Part shown: piece by piece, positions 6,663-15,375 of the stretch
Layout: each line of letters begins with the position of its first letter
How positions within the stretch are numbered: position 1 is the first letter of the stretch
Assembly (NCBI GenBank): GCA_017617935.1
Contig: JAFZVF010000094.1
Coordinates: forward strand, 1 to 64,000
Origin: Clostridiales bacterium
Lineage (GTDB): Bacteria > Bacillota > Clostridia > Saccharofermentanales > Saccharofermentanaceae
Reading direction: 5' to 3'
DNA: 64,000 nucleotides
Program-made: the position numbers and the translations under genes
Notes under the pieces: model-generated
What the model saw: the letters and a program-made list of their open reading frames with translations, nothing else
Databases searched by the model: none
Told to the model about the DNA's origin: nothing

Positions 6663-8453
6663 ATGCAGATTACGAATGACATTATTTACGTAGGCGTCAA
6701 TGACCATAAGATCGACCTGTTTGAGGGACAGTACGTCGTGCCGAACGGAATGGCTTACAACTCATACGTCATTAAGGACGAGAAGATCGCCATCATGGAC
6801 ACGGTCGACAAGAATTTCACCCACGAGTGGCTCGACAATCTCGAAAAGGCATTGGACGGCAGAAAGCCCGATTACCTGGTCGTACAGCACATGGAGCCTG
6901 ATCATTCCGCAAACATCGCAAACTTCGCAAAGGCTTATCCGGAGGCCAAGATCGTCGCTTCCGACAAGGCCTTCGTCATGATGAAGAACTTCTTCGGAAC
7001 GGCTTTTGAAGACCGCCAGATCGTTGTCGGCGAGGGCTCAACGCTTGAGCTCGGAAAGCACGTTCTTAACTTCGTCGCCGCACCGATGGTGCACTGGCCG
7101 GAAGTCGTAATGACCTACGATTCAACGGACAAGGTGCTCTTCTCGGCAGACGGATTCGGAAAGTTCGGTGCATTGGACGTTGAAGAGGACTGGGCATGCG
7201 AGGCGAGAAGGTACTACGTCGGCATCGTCGGAAAGTACGGCCCGCAGGTACAGGCAGTCCTTAAGAAGGCCGCAAACCTTGACATTCAGATCATCTGCCC
7301 GCTCCACGGACCCGTGCTGAAAGAGGACCTCGGATATTACGTCAATCTGTACAACATTTGGTCGACTTACCAGCAGGAGACCGAGGGCATCGTGATCGCC
7401 TATACTTCCGTTTACGGCAATACGAAAAAGGCAGTCGAAAAGCTCGCAGAAATGCTGCAGAACAAGGGCTGCCCGAAGGTCGTCGTTAACGACCTCGCAA
7501 GATGCGACATGGCTGAGGCCGTTGAGGATGCTTTCCGCTATGGCAAGATCATCCTCGCAACAACGACTTACAATGCGGGCATCTTCCCGTTCATGAGGGA
7601 GTTCATACATCACCTGACCGAGCGCAATTTCGCGAACCACAAGATCGGCATCATAGAGAACGGTTCTTGGGCGCCGACCGCCGCGAAGACCATGAAGACG
7701 ATGCTTGAAAACTGCAAGAACTGCACATTTGCGGATAATGTTGTTCACATCAGGTCCGCGCTGAACGAGGAGAGCAACGCGCAGCTTGAGGCTTTGGCTG
7801 AGGAGTTCTGCGCTGAATACAAGGCGAGAAAGTCTGAAACCGCGGACAAGAATGACCTCCGCGCTCTGTTCAACATCGGCTACGGCCTTTACGTCGTCAC
7901 TTCGAACGACGGCAAGAAGGACAACGGCCTCATAGTCAACACGGTTTCGCAGGTGACGAACACGCCCAACAGGATCGCAGTCGCCATCAACAAGGACAAC
8001 TATTCGCACCACGTCATCGAGCAGACGGGCATCATGAACGTCAACTGCCTGTCGACCGACGCGCCGTTCTCAGTCTTCCAGAACTTCGGCTTCCAGTCCG
8101 GAAGGTCCGCAGACAAGTTTGCGGGAATCGAGGAGATGAGGTCTGACAACGGACTTCGCTTCCTGCCGCAGTACATCAACGCCTTCTTCTCTCTCAAGGT
8201 TGAAGACTATGTGGACTTGGGAACGCACGGCATGTTCATCTGCTCCGTCGTTGAGTCGCGCGTCATCACCAAGAAGGAGACGATGACCTACACCTACTAT
8301 CAGAACAACGTCAAGCCGAAGCCCGAGACCGAGGGCAAGAAGGGCTACGTCTGCAAGATCTGCGGCTACGTCTATGAAGGCGACGAGCTGCCCGAGGATT
8401 TCGTCTGCCCGCTCTGCAAGCACGGCGCTTCCGATTTCGAACCGATCGGCTGA
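6663..8453 (+). CDS. Flavodiiron protein fused to flavin reductase and rubredoxin
   Basis: A 596-residue cytoplasmic enzyme that reduces O2 (to water) and/or NO (to N2O) and so protects anaerobes. Four modules are visible. The metallo-beta-lactamase-like diiron domain (1-240) has iron ligands in HMEPDH (76-81), His144, Asp163 and His215. The flavodoxin domain (244-390) has the FMN loop TSVYGNTKK. A flavin-reductase-like split-barrel domain (about 400-545) follows. The C-terminal rubredoxin (558-596) has CKIC...CPLC. All diiron ligands are intact. Adding both a flavin reductase and a rubredoxin to the core means the protein could carry much of its own electron-transfer chain. It is a single-gene unit: a TATAAT precedes it and a terminator follows. 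Confidence 0.92.
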   Translation: MQITNDIIYVGVNDHKIDLFEGQYVVPNGMAYNSYVIKDEKIAIMDTVDKNFTHEWLDNLEKALDGRKPDYLVVQHMEPDHSANIANFAKAYPEAKIVASDKAFVMMKNFFGTAFEDRQIVVGEGSTLELGKHVLNFVAAPMVHWPEVVMTYDSTDKVLFSADGFGKFGALDVEEDWACEARRYYVGIVGKYGPQVQAVLKKAANLDIQIICPLHGPVLKEDLGYYVNLYNIWSTYQQETEGIVIAYTSVYGNTKKAVEKLAEMLQNKGCPKVVVNDLARCDMAEAVEDAFRYGKIILATTTYNAGIFPFMREFIHHLTERNFANHKIGIIENGSWAPTAAKTMKTMLENCKNCTFADNVVHIRSALNEESNAQLEALAEEFCAEYKARKSETADKNDLRALFNIGYGLYVVTSNDGKKDNGLIVNTVSQVTNTPNRIAVAINKDNYSHHVIEQTGIMNVNCLSTDAPFSVFQNFGFQSGRSADKFAGIEEMRSDNGLRFLPQYINAFFSLKVEDYVDLGTHGMFICSVVESRVITKKETMTYTYYQNNVKPKPETEGKKGYVCKICGYVYEGDELPEDFVCPLCKHGASDFEPIG

Positions 8454-8478
8454 GTTTGTTTTAGATTTTCGTCCTCTG

Positions 8479-8518
8479 AAAGGTCCTCTGTTTTTGATTA
8501 AACGGAGGACCTTTCTGC
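8479..8518 (+). terminator. Intrinsic terminator after the flavodiiron gene
   Basis: AAAGGTCCTC (8479-8488) pairs with GAGGACCTTT (8505-8514), with two more pairs inside, and a short T-rich end. It lies 25 bases after the stop codon of the flavodiiron gene. Confidence 0.7.
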
Positions 8519-8568
8519 TGAACGCGTGCGCACAATAAGAAAGACCTTGCGGAAAAACGCGGCATTCG

Positions 8569-8577
8569 TGATATAAT
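8569..8577 (+). promoter_or_regulatory. Extended -10 promoter for the M13 peptidase
   Basis: TGATATAAT (8569-8577) is an extended -10 element. A TTGCGG 19 bp upstream of it is a poor -35, as expected for an extended -10 promoter. The start codon is about 45 bp beyond the predicted transcription start. Confidence 0.5.
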
Positions 8578-8628
8578 CTCCACATTGTTAAAGAAGTTTT
8601 ACTTTTGATGTTTGAGGGGGGACAATCC

Positions 8629-10695
8629 GTGTATAAGATCAGAAAGCCGGTAGCTTTGCTGCTCGTGGCCTTCATGCTGCTTGCAATGTGCAGTTGCAGC
8701 GGCGGTGAAGAGAAGGGCGGCGATTTTTTAAGGAACACGTATTTTGACAGTTGGATCGATTCAAGTCTTTTCGACAACGTCGGCAAGATGGCAAACGCCA
8801 ATATAAAGGACGATTACGCTGCCGCGGTCAATTACGATTGGGCCAAAGTCCAGAAAGAGGATCATTCCTATGCGATCTCCTCTTTGGGCGAAGGTTTGAG
8901 GCGCATCGTAAAGAACGTCAGGACCATGATCGGTGACGAATCGGTACAGAACAAGAACGTTGAACTGCTCCGCACCGCCGACGGTCTTTTTAACGACTGG
9001 GAATACAGAAACAAGCTCGGCGTTGAGCCGCTCAAGAAATATCTTGCCTATATTGACGAGATCAAGACTTTGGATGACGTTTCCGCCTATATGCTGGACA
9101 ACGACAAGAATCCTTTTGCCATTTCGCTGGTAAAGCTTTCTTACACGGATAATGAAGCGCTGAAGGAATACCGCGCAATGTACCTGGACAGGCCCGATCT
9201 GCTGCTTGGAAACGAGGACTATTACCTCAACATCAATGAAGACGGATTGAAGAAAAAGGAAGCGAGGGAGTCAAGGATCAGATATCTTTTGATAAGATGC
9301 GGATATTCCAATGGCGAGATCGATGCCGTTTTGAGAGGATGCTTCAGATTTGAGACCGGTCTCGTTCACCTTAACTATTCGCAGCGGCCTGATTGGAAGA
9401 ACGTTCATACCAGGGAAGAAGTAATCAATCTGGCTGGCAAATATCCTTTTGAAGACCTTTTGAACCATTATTCGATCAAGACCTGCAATAACTTCATGGG
9501 TTTTCTCTCGTATCTGGACAAACTCGAGGAGATCTACGTACAGAAGAACGTTGAGGACATGAAGTCCTATTTCAAGGCGCGCCTTGCTCTTGAATCCATT
9601 ACGTATCTGGACAAGGATGCATATGACTTCTACAAGGATTCGAATCTCGACCGCACGAATCCTTTTGCACAGCGCATCGACAGGGATCAGGACTTGCAGT
9701 TTTTCTCCATGCTTACGTCGACGACCCTGTCCGCCGCCCTTGACCAGGCTTACGTTGACTATTACTACAATGAAGACACCTATAAGGAACTAAAGGAATA
9801 CATCCGTTTGCTCAAGGAGAAGTATCTTGTCCTGATCGATGCGAACAAGGATCTTTCCGAAGCGAGCAAGAAGTCGATCCGCGAAAAGATGGACAAGATG
9901 GGCGAGAACGTTATGGCTCCGAACAACAAGGCGGACTTCACCGGCGTGGAGATCAAGTCAAAAGAAGAAGGCGGATCGTTCATTGACGCTCTATGCCCGT
10001 TAAACAAGGTCAGGATCGAGCACCTGGCCGACATGGTGGAGAACAAGCACCCCAAGAACTTCTGGGACATTTACGACTCTTCGACTTCCACCGTTTTGCC
10101 GAACGCATGCTACATTTCCACGCAGAACACCATTTACATCTATATGGGCATCCTTGATGAGATGCAGTTTGATCCCAACGATCCGATCGAGAAGAAGCTT
10201 GGTTCCATTGTGGCCGTATTGGGGCACGAGATCTCCCACGCGTTTGACGACTCGGGCATTACGTATGACGCTGAAGGAAAGGACGCCAAAGTGGTCACGA
10301 AGGAGGATCTGAAGATCTGGGAGAAGACCAAAGACAAGATAAGCAATCACTTTGATGGATACACTCCCTTTGAAGGCTCGGGAGCTTATGAAAACAGCGG
10401 CAAATTGGCCGGCGAAGTAATAGCGGATGCCGAAGGAGTAAAGGCCGCCCTGATGATCGCCAAAGATTATGAGAATTTCAATTACGATCTGTTCTTCAGG
10501 ACCTATGCCAATTTCTGGCGCACTTTGGATACTAAAGACGCGCAGATGGATCTGATAAAGACCGACGAGCATCCGCTTAAGTTCCTGAGGATCAACTACA
10601 CGCTGATCCAGTTTGACGAGTTTTACGAGACTTACGGCATTAAGCCGGGTGACGGAATGTACAAGGATCCCGCAAACAGGATCCTGATCTGGTGA
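8629..10695 (+). CDS. M13-family zinc metallopeptidase lipoprotein
   Basis: A 688-residue neprilysin/PepO-type endopeptidase, a normal length for the family. The GTG start at 8629 is preferred because the GGGGGG ribosome binding site lies 7 bases upstream; the ATG at 8608 lies ahead of that site. A lipoprotein signal follows (VALLLVAFMLLAMC-type lipobox), so the enzyme should be anchored outside the membrane. The M13 N-terminal helical domain spans about 40-430. The catalytic zinc motif HEISH is at 533-537, with the third ligand region GEVIADAEG near 595-603 and the canonical C-terminal tail YGIKPGDGMY. It probably degrades oligopeptides at the cell surface. The following membrane-protein gene begins at the stop codon, implying an operon. 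Confidence 0.88.
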   Translation: MYKIRKPVALLLVAFMLLAMCSCSGGEEKGGDFLRNTYFDSWIDSSLFDNVGKMANANIKDDYAAAVNYDWAKVQKEDHSYAISSLGEGLRRIVKNVRTMIGDESVQNKNVELLRTADGLFNDWEYRNKLGVEPLKKYLAYIDEIKTLDDVSAYMLDNDKNPFAISLVKLSYTDNEALKEYRAMYLDRPDLLLGNEDYYLNINEDGLKKKEARESRIRYLLIRCGYSNGEIDAVLRGCFRFETGLVHLNYSQRPDWKNVHTREEVINLAGKYPFEDLLNHYSIKTCNNFMGFLSYLDKLEEIYVQKNVEDMKSYFKARLALESITYLDKDAYDFYKDSNLDRTNPFAQRIDRDQDLQFFSMLTSTTLSAALDQAYVDYYYNEDTYKELKEYIRLLKEKYLVLIDANKDLSEASKKSIREKMDKMGENVMAPNNKADFTGVEIKSKEEGGSFIDALCPLNKVRIEHLADMVENKHPKNFWDIYDSSTSTVLPNACYISTQNTIYIYMGILDEMQFDPNDPIEKKLGSIVAVLGHEISHAFDDSGITYDAEGKDAKVVTKEDLKIWEKTKDKISNHFDGYTPFEGSGAYENSGKLAGEVIADAEGVKAALMIAKDYENFNYDLFFRTYANFWRTLDTKDAQMDLIKTDEHPLKFLRINYTLIQFDEFYETYGIKPGDGMYKDPANRILIW

Positions 10696-10706
10696 GGTGC
10701 TTGGTT

Positions 10707-11558
10707 ATGGCTGGAATGATCAAAGAAGAAATACTGACAACGATCAAAAAGAAGAGATTCATAATACTGATGGCGCTGGTCTTCATCGGCGCGCTTGTGA
10801 CGACTGTGATCACGAAGAACGGGCATTGGAACGATCAGACGTTCTTATTTGCAATGCTGAAATACGAAGCAAACTATTTCAACACTGCGGTCGGACTTAT
10901 CCTGATCTTCAGCGTTTACCGCAGGAAATACACCAGGTCTTCGATCGAGCAGGTGGAAGGGCACGGCGTTAAAAGGAGTACGGGCGTGATCGCCAGGGCG
11001 ATAGCCGGTTCCGTCATTATTTGGGTCTGCTATTCCCTGATGTTGCTGTTCATATTGCTGCTCGGACTTGTCTTCGGGGCTCAAAACAGCGGGATGCAGG
11101 TAGCCGTGATCGCGACGAAACTCGGATTGGACTGCATAGCTGCGATAACCGCATACGTCGTCTCGCTTTTCTGGCTTTACCTTTTTGCCTTCCCGATAGT
11201 GCCCTGGTTGGTCGATTTCGTATTGATCTTCTTCATGCCATGGTTTTTTACAGACATCGATAACTATGCAAACATCCTCTTCAGGGTCTGCGCATTCATC
11301 AGCCCAAAGTGCGCCATGGACGTTTTCTTTACGAGCGTAATTCTTGCCAATCCGCAGTGGCTGTACTTATTGGCCTGCATCGGTCACATAGTGATCGCGG
11401 TCCTTCTTTCAATGCTCGTCTTCAAGTTTAAGAAGAAGGAGAGGAAGAAGCGTAAGAAGAAGGGCGAGGTGGAAGAGGCTGTCGAAGAGCTGGCCGCCGA
11501 TCCCGAGATCAAGGAAATGCTTGAGCAGGCCGAACAGATTGAGGGCATTGTCGAATGA
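10707..11558 (+). CDS. Polytopic membrane protein, ABC-2 permease-like
   Basis: A 283-residue membrane protein with about six hydrophobic segments and a long basic tail (KKKERKKRKKK) followed by an acidic end. The layout, a short cytoplasmic N-terminus, helix, long loop and a cluster of helices, resembles ABC-2-type permease subunits, but no ATPase gene is adjacent, so the call is tentative. ATG 10707 is chosen over the GTG overlapping the previous stop because GAGGTG lies 8 bases upstream. It overlaps the next gene by ATGA, so translation is probably coupled with the M13 peptidase and the gene at 11555. Confidence 0.5.
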   Translation: MAGMIKEEILTTIKKKRFIILMALVFIGALVTTVITKNGHWNDQTFLFAMLKYEANYFNTAVGLILIFSVYRRKYTRSSIEQVEGHGVKRSTGVIARAIAGSVIIWVCYSLMLLFILLLGLVFGAQNSGMQVAVIATKLGLDCIAAITAYVVSLFWLYLFAFPIVPWLVDFVLIFFMPWFFTDIDNYANILFRVCAFISPKCAMDVFFTSVILANPQWLYLLACIGHIVIAVLLSMLVFKFKKKERKKRKKKGEVEEAVEELAADPEIKEMLEQAEQIEGIVE

Positions 11559-12217
11559 TCGCAGGCATAAGAGCAGACAAGGTTTCTGAAATACTGCACC
11601 TTTCCAAGGAAGACTCGCCTGACGAAAAGGCGCTTAACAAGCAGTGGATAAAGTTCTTCATAATCTTCGGAGGCTTTACGCTGATCGCGGTCGGGCTTTT
11701 TCTGTACCGCCTGCTCTCGCAAACGCGGTCCATTGCGTCGTCCGGCTTCATGATAATCATGGCGCTCGTGTTTGACGCCTACGTCATTTTCAAGTTTTTA
11801 AAGGTGAGGGTGTTTCTTCCGAAAAGATTCAAGTCGGCTATCGCCAAGTACGGCATGAACGAGCTGACCGCGCAGCTTACCGATTCCGCGGCTCTGGGCT
11901 TTTTCATCGATGAGGACAACTATGAAAACCTCGCGATACTGACGCTGGATTATTTCATCGGCTCTTCCGAATTCGTATATGCGCTTCGTGATATCAAGGC
12001 CATCAAGATCAGCAAGCGCGACGTCAACGAAGAGGGCGTCAAAAAGCTGAAAAGCGAGCATAACAAGAACGTCCTGCGTTGCGCGTATGCCGCAGAGATA
12101 ACTACGGTTGACGGCAAAAAGCATACCGACCTTTTTGCCATGACGACGCCTGACCTCAATGCGTTTTTCGGGTATCTGCAGCAGCGCGCCCCGCACGTGC
12201 AGGTAAGTTACCGCTGA
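11555..12217 (+). CDS. Two-helix membrane protein of unknown function
   Basis: A 220-residue protein with two membrane helices near residues 33-52 and 63-82, then a soluble C-terminal domain of about 135 residues that may adopt a PH- or YcxB-like beta-rich fold (strands such as ALGFFIDEDN and RCAYAAEITTVDGK). No catalytic motif is visible. The ATG overlaps the upstream stop by four bases, marking it as the third gene of the M13 peptidase operon. A hairpin at 12243-12270 may end the transcript. Confidence 0.5.
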   Translation: MIAGIRADKVSEILHLSKEDSPDEKALNKQWIKFFIIFGGFTLIAVGLFLYRLLSQTRSIASSGFMIIMALVFDAYVIFKFLKVRVFLPKRFKSAIAKYGMNELTAQLTDSAALGFFIDEDNYENLAILTLDYFIGSSEFVYALRDIKAIKISKRDVNEEGVKKLKSEHNKNVLRCAYAAEITTVDGKKHTDLFAMTTPDLNAFFGYLQQRAPHVQVSYR

Positions 12218-12242
12218 AGCGCTGAGCCACGTTCTCAATATG

Positions 12243-12270
12243 CTTCTCAAATCTTATGCGAATTGAGAAG
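12243..12270 (+). terminator. Hairpin after the 11555 gene
   Basis: CTTCTCAA (12243-12250) pairs with TTGAGAAG (12263-12270) around a 12-nt loop, 26 bases after the stop codon. The T-rich tail is weak (GTCATTT), so it may act as a terminator or only as an mRNA-stabilising end. Confidence 0.4.
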
Positions 12271-12289
12271 GTCATTTAGAATCGATTCC

Positions 12290-12413
12290 ATTCCATGTTG
12301 CCTCCTCACTTTTAGGTCAAACGTGGAACGAAAGATGGAATAGGAGTCAATTTTGCCTGCAATTCCACGTTGCCTCCTCACTTTTGCATAAAAGGTGGAA
12401 CGATAGATGGAAT
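12290..12413. repeat. Paired 52-bp palindromes, 72-bp period (locus 1)
   Basis: Two 52-bp units (12290-12341 and 12362-12413) share about 80% identity, start exactly 72 bp apart and are separated by 20 bp. Each begins ATTCCA and ends ATGGAAT, and both carry GTTGCCTCCTCACTTTT near the left end. The block fills the space between the ends of convergent genes at 12217 (+) and 12415 (-). The same geometry recurs at 43616 and 62046 with related words. No coding potential. Confidence 0.7.
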
Positions 12414-12414
12414 G

Positions 12415-14715
12415 TCAGACGTTCTTTATCGTTACTGTCCCTGCCGTGCCGTCGACTTCAACAAGGTCGCCGGTATTGAGGACGGTCGTTGCGTTGCCGC
12501 AGCCGACTACCGCTGGAATGCCGAATTCGCGCGCGACGATCGCGGCGTGGGAGAGTGGCGCGCCGATGTCAGTGACGATCGCGGAGACTTTGGGGAAGAC
12601 CCTTGTCCAGCCGATGTTCGTAGCGCCCGTCACGAGGATCTCGCCGGGCTCGAGTTCGTCTATGTGACTGACGTCAGGAATGACGCGAACGCGGGCGGTG
12701 ATCTTGCCGGCCGCTCCCGGGAAGCCTTTGACGTCAGAAGAGGTGGTGACTTCAGAGCCGCTTTTATAGAAGTCGTTGCGGCGCTTCGGATCGGAGAGCC
12801 ACTCGGAAGGCTCGAAACGGCCGATTATCACGTTCGGGAAAGGCGGGTTGGAGAGGTATCTTTCGTAGTTGGCCTTGCGCGCGGGGATGTTTGCGAGGAC
12901 CGATCTGTCGCCCTTTGTGAGCGCGATCGCCTCCTTGATGTAGAGCATGAAGACGTCGTCGCCCAAGTTGTTCGCGCGGCTCACGCCCAAGAGCCACTCG
13001 CGCATTACGCACAAGGACCATACGCCCTTTGCGCGGAAGTCCTCTCTGAAGGCGTTCGATGCAGCGAACTTGCCTATCAGCTTTCTGACCTTCCTGGCCT
13101 TGGAAGGGTTGGCTTTTACGAACGCGTTGAGGGCCTTTTCAAACTCGGCCTCGCTCTTTGCCTTGAGTTCGTGCGCGCTGACGCCCTGGGTACTGTAATC
13201 TTCTATCGCCTGCTGCACATAGTTCTCGATCTCATACGGATGTTTTTCAGAGAACTCCATCTCGTTGACCGCGCGCTGGCCGCATGTTCTCATGAACTCT
13301 TCCTCGGTCACTTTGCCGCTTATCACGTCTTCCAGCATTAGCAGCGGCTTCATGCTCTCGATGACGCCCAAACAACCGCCAAGGAGGGCGTTTGCGGTCT
13401 CTTCGCCGGTGAGCTTCACGACCTTTTTGCGCATGCTGAAAAGGTCCATTATGTTGCCGCCCGATGCGGACATAAAGGCTGCCAGGCCGTCGCTCAGTTT
13501 CTGGGCGAGCACGTCACAGCCATATTTGTAAAGTTCCTCGTTGGTCTTGAGCTCTCTGATCTCACTGATCAGGCTTCTGCAGACGTCAGGAAAGTTGGCG
13601 ACCATTTCTTTTTTCTGGGCCTTGCTTAAGCGGCATTTGTGGCCCTTGGCTTTTGCACCGGTAAGGATCTCCCAAAGGTTCTTTCTGAACTTCTTTCCGC
13701 TGAAAGGGAAGACGGGCACGGTCTGGCCCTCGGGCAGGTTTCCTACGAGATCGCGGACCGCGCCGAAAGCCTTTTCCTCCTTCATTCCCATTGCGATCAG
13801 CATCGAGCAGAGGACGCTGACGTTCATGTATGCCTGGCCCTCGATCGAATCGAGCCACTGCGGCAGATAGAGAACGTTGTTTATTATCTCGAGCATGCTG
13901 TAGGTCGCGGGCGTCAGGGGCTTCATGAAGATCTCGCCGACGTTGGTCTTTGTGAGCATGTATTCGCCGGCTTTGGAGCCGTTGATTCGGAATGTATCCA
14001 AGTCGGCCCTCTTGAGGGTCGTGATCGGGCGCGCCTGAAGGATGTAGAGTTTCCCTTTTGAGATAGCCCACTCGATGTCGACTTCAGAGCCCATTTCTTC
14101 CTTGATCCTGCGCGCGCATTTGAAAAGTCTGCAGGCGTGTTTCTTCATTGTTTCGTCGCCGGTGTATGCGTATTTCACGGCGTCGATCCTGAACTCTTTC
14201 GCGTTCTTCTGGCCTGACACGAGGGCCTCGCCTTCGCCCTCAACGAAGTTGCCGACAAACTTGCGGCCGCTGCCGGTCACCGCATCGGCAGTAAAAAGGA
14301 CGCCCGCATATTCAGGCTTTACGAAGCGCTGAACGACGACGGCGATATCGCTTGCCGCTGCGTTTGCGTTGTTTAAGTATTCTTTTACGCGTGCGTTGTC
14401 GGCCGAAGCCCTAACCTTTTTTACCGCGTCATCGAGGTCCGCTTTCGCCACGTCGGTGATCGTCTCGTACTGGCCCGCAAACGAGTTGTCAGAGCCGTCC
14501 TCGTTCAGAGCGGACGAGCGCACGGCGTAGGTGTACTTGTCGGAAAGGGAAGAGAGGGCCTCTGCCGTTTCTTCATTAGACGCACCGGCCGTGATGACGA
14601 TCCCTTCAGGGACGGGCAGGCCCATCCTCGTCATGCGGATCAGGGAAGCGCCCTTGCCGCCGCAGAGGGGGAGCGCCTGATCGGGCGCTTTGTTGAAGGG
14701 ATAAACGCCGCTCAC
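12415..14715 (-). CDS. PPDK/rifampin-phosphotransferase-like enzyme
   Basis: A 766-residue protein of the PEP synthase/PPDK superfamily. The N-terminal ATP-grasp (PPDK_N) domain begins GGKGASLIRMTRMGLPVPEG, and the C-terminal swivelling phosphohistidine domain holds SHAAIVAREFGIPAVVG with the catalytic His. A helical region of about 350 residues separates them, and the PEP-binding TIM barrel of true PPDK is missing. That ATP-domain, middle, His-domain order matches rifampin phosphotransferases and related small-molecule dikinases. The GTG start at 14715 overlaps the TetR stop codon as GTGA and has GGAGG upstream; more 5' sequence in this frame lies inside the TetR gene. The TetR regulator and an operator-like palindrome suggest induction by a small molecule. 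Antibiotic inactivation is possible but not shown. Confidence 0.75.
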   Translation of the reverse strand: MSGVYPFNKAPDQALPLCGGKGASLIRMTRMGLPVPEGIVITAGASNEETAEALSSLSDKYTYAVRSSALNEDGSDNSFAGQYETITDVAKADLDDAVKKVRASADNARVKEYLNNANAAASDIAVVVQRFVKPEYAGVLFTADAVTGSGRKFVGNFVEGEGEALVSGQKNAKEFRIDAVKYAYTGDETMKKHACRLFKCARRIKEEMGSEVDIEWAISKGKLYILQARPITTLKRADLDTFRINGSKAGEYMLTKTNVGEIFMKPLTPATYSMLEIINNVLYLPQWLDSIEGQAYMNVSVLCSMLIAMGMKEEKAFGAVRDLVGNLPEGQTVPVFPFSGKKFRKNLWEILTGAKAKGHKCRLSKAQKKEMVANFPDVCRSLISEIRELKTNEELYKYGCDVLAQKLSDGLAAFMSASGGNIMDLFSMRKKVVKLTGEETANALLGGCLGVIESMKPLLMLEDVISGKVTEEEFMRTCGQRAVNEMEFSEKHPYEIENYVQQAIEDYSTQGVSAHELKAKSEAEFEKALNAFVKANPSKARKVRKLIGKFAASNAFREDFRAKGVWSLCVMREWLLGVSRANNLGDDVFMLYIKEAIALTKGDRSVLANIPARKANYERYLSNPPFPNVIIGRFEPSEWLSDPKRRNDFYKSGSEVTTSSDVKGFPGAAGKITARVRVIPDVSHIDELEPGEILVTGATNIGWTRVFPKVSAIVTDIGAPLSHAAIVAREFGIPAVVGCGNATTVLNTGDLVEVDGTAGTVTIKNV

Positions 14716-15299
14716 GCTGTGGCCTCCGGGAGGAGCAGGTCGATTCTCATGTCGATGTAATGCTTGAGCTCCCTGTCTTTTTCGAGGTCGATGCCCATGT
14801 CGTTCTTGAAGTCGTCCTTGCGGTAGATTATGAGCTGCATCATGGTGGACATCTCGTACGCGATCAGGCGGCACTCCTTGTCGTTCCTGGTGCCGTTAAA
14901 GTGCTCTTTGACAAACCCGTAGCTGACGGATTCTTCGGAAAGGTCGCGCTCGAAAAGGACTAGGTTCGTGATGGCCTTCGTCAGCTTGTGGTTCTCGATG
15001 AGGAACTTGGCGACAAGGTAATGGAGCTTTTTGAGCTTGTCCTTTGGGGAGTCGTTTGAGGTCAGTATCTTTTCGACGTGAGCATCTTTGAGCGCCGCCT
15101 TGTAGTATCTGTGGAAGACCTCGTAGATGAGGTTCTCTCTAGAGCTGAAGCAGTAGTTGATCATGGCGGCCTGCATTCCGGATTCCTCGGCTATCTGCCT
15201 CGAGGTGACCTTGAAGGGGTCGTCGCAGTTGGCGATCAGCTTTTCGGCTGCCGCGATCAGTTTCTCTTTGGTTATCTCGGTTTTGACTTCTTTTTGCAT
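14712..15299 (-). CDS. TetR-family transcriptional regulator
   Basis: A 195-residue regulator. Residues 1-55 form the TetR DNA-binding domain: an amphipathic helix (KEKLIAAAEKLI), then helix-turn-helix VTSRQIAEESGMQAAMINYCFSSRENLIYE. The rest is a helical ligand-binding/dimerisation domain with no close assignment. The start at 15299 is chosen from GGGGAGG six bases upstream. A perfect 20-bp palindrome lies 22 bp before the start codon, where an autorepressor would bind. The stop overlaps the start of the PPDK-like gene, so regulator and enzyme are one operon. Ligand unknown. Confidence 0.85.
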   Translation of the reverse strand: MQKEVKTEITKEKLIAAAEKLIANCDDPFKVTSRQIAEESGMQAAMINYCFSSRENLIYEVFHRYYKAALKDAHVEKILTSNDSPKDKLKKLHYLVAKFLIENHKLTKAITNLVLFERDLSEESVSYGFVKEHFNGTRNDKECRLIAYEMSTMMQLIIYRKDDFKNDMGIDLEKDRELKHYIDMRIDLLLPEATA

Positions 15300-15320
15300 G
15301 GCTGCCTCCCCGCGGAGCAA

Positions 15321-15340
15321 TTATTAAACATGTTTAATAA
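15321..15340. promoter_or_regulatory. Perfect 20-bp palindrome, probable TetR operator
   Basis: The half-sites TTATTAAACA and TGTTTAATAA abut with no spacer. They lie just upstream of the tetR start and are themselves flanked by a longer inverted repeat, CCCCGCGG (near 15309) and CCGCGGGG (near 15350). Position and symmetry match a TetR autoregulatory operator covering the promoter of the tetR-PPDK-like operon. Confidence 0.75.
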
Positions 15341-15375
15341 AGCGTAACACCGCGGGGTGGTTATGTCAACGAGAA

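Noticed and set aside
7122-8012. Minus-strand frame of 296 codons inside the flavodiiron gene
   Set aside because: The plus-strand product has four intact domains; the opposite frame has no family resemblance.
12290-12413. CRISPR array
   Set aside because: Only two units per locus, palindromic rather than spacer-repeat in form, no cas genes in the window.
12370-13341. Plus-strand frame of 323 codons across the PPDK-like gene
   Set aside because: It lies opposite a clear PPDK/RPH-type gene, its product is rich in Arg/Glu/Asp with no known fold, and its start falls inside the palindromic repeat.
14716-14874. N-terminal extension of the PPDK-like protein
   Set aside because: It lies inside the tetR gene in another frame, is rich in Arg/His/Pro, and the GTG at 14715 has its own GGAGG site.
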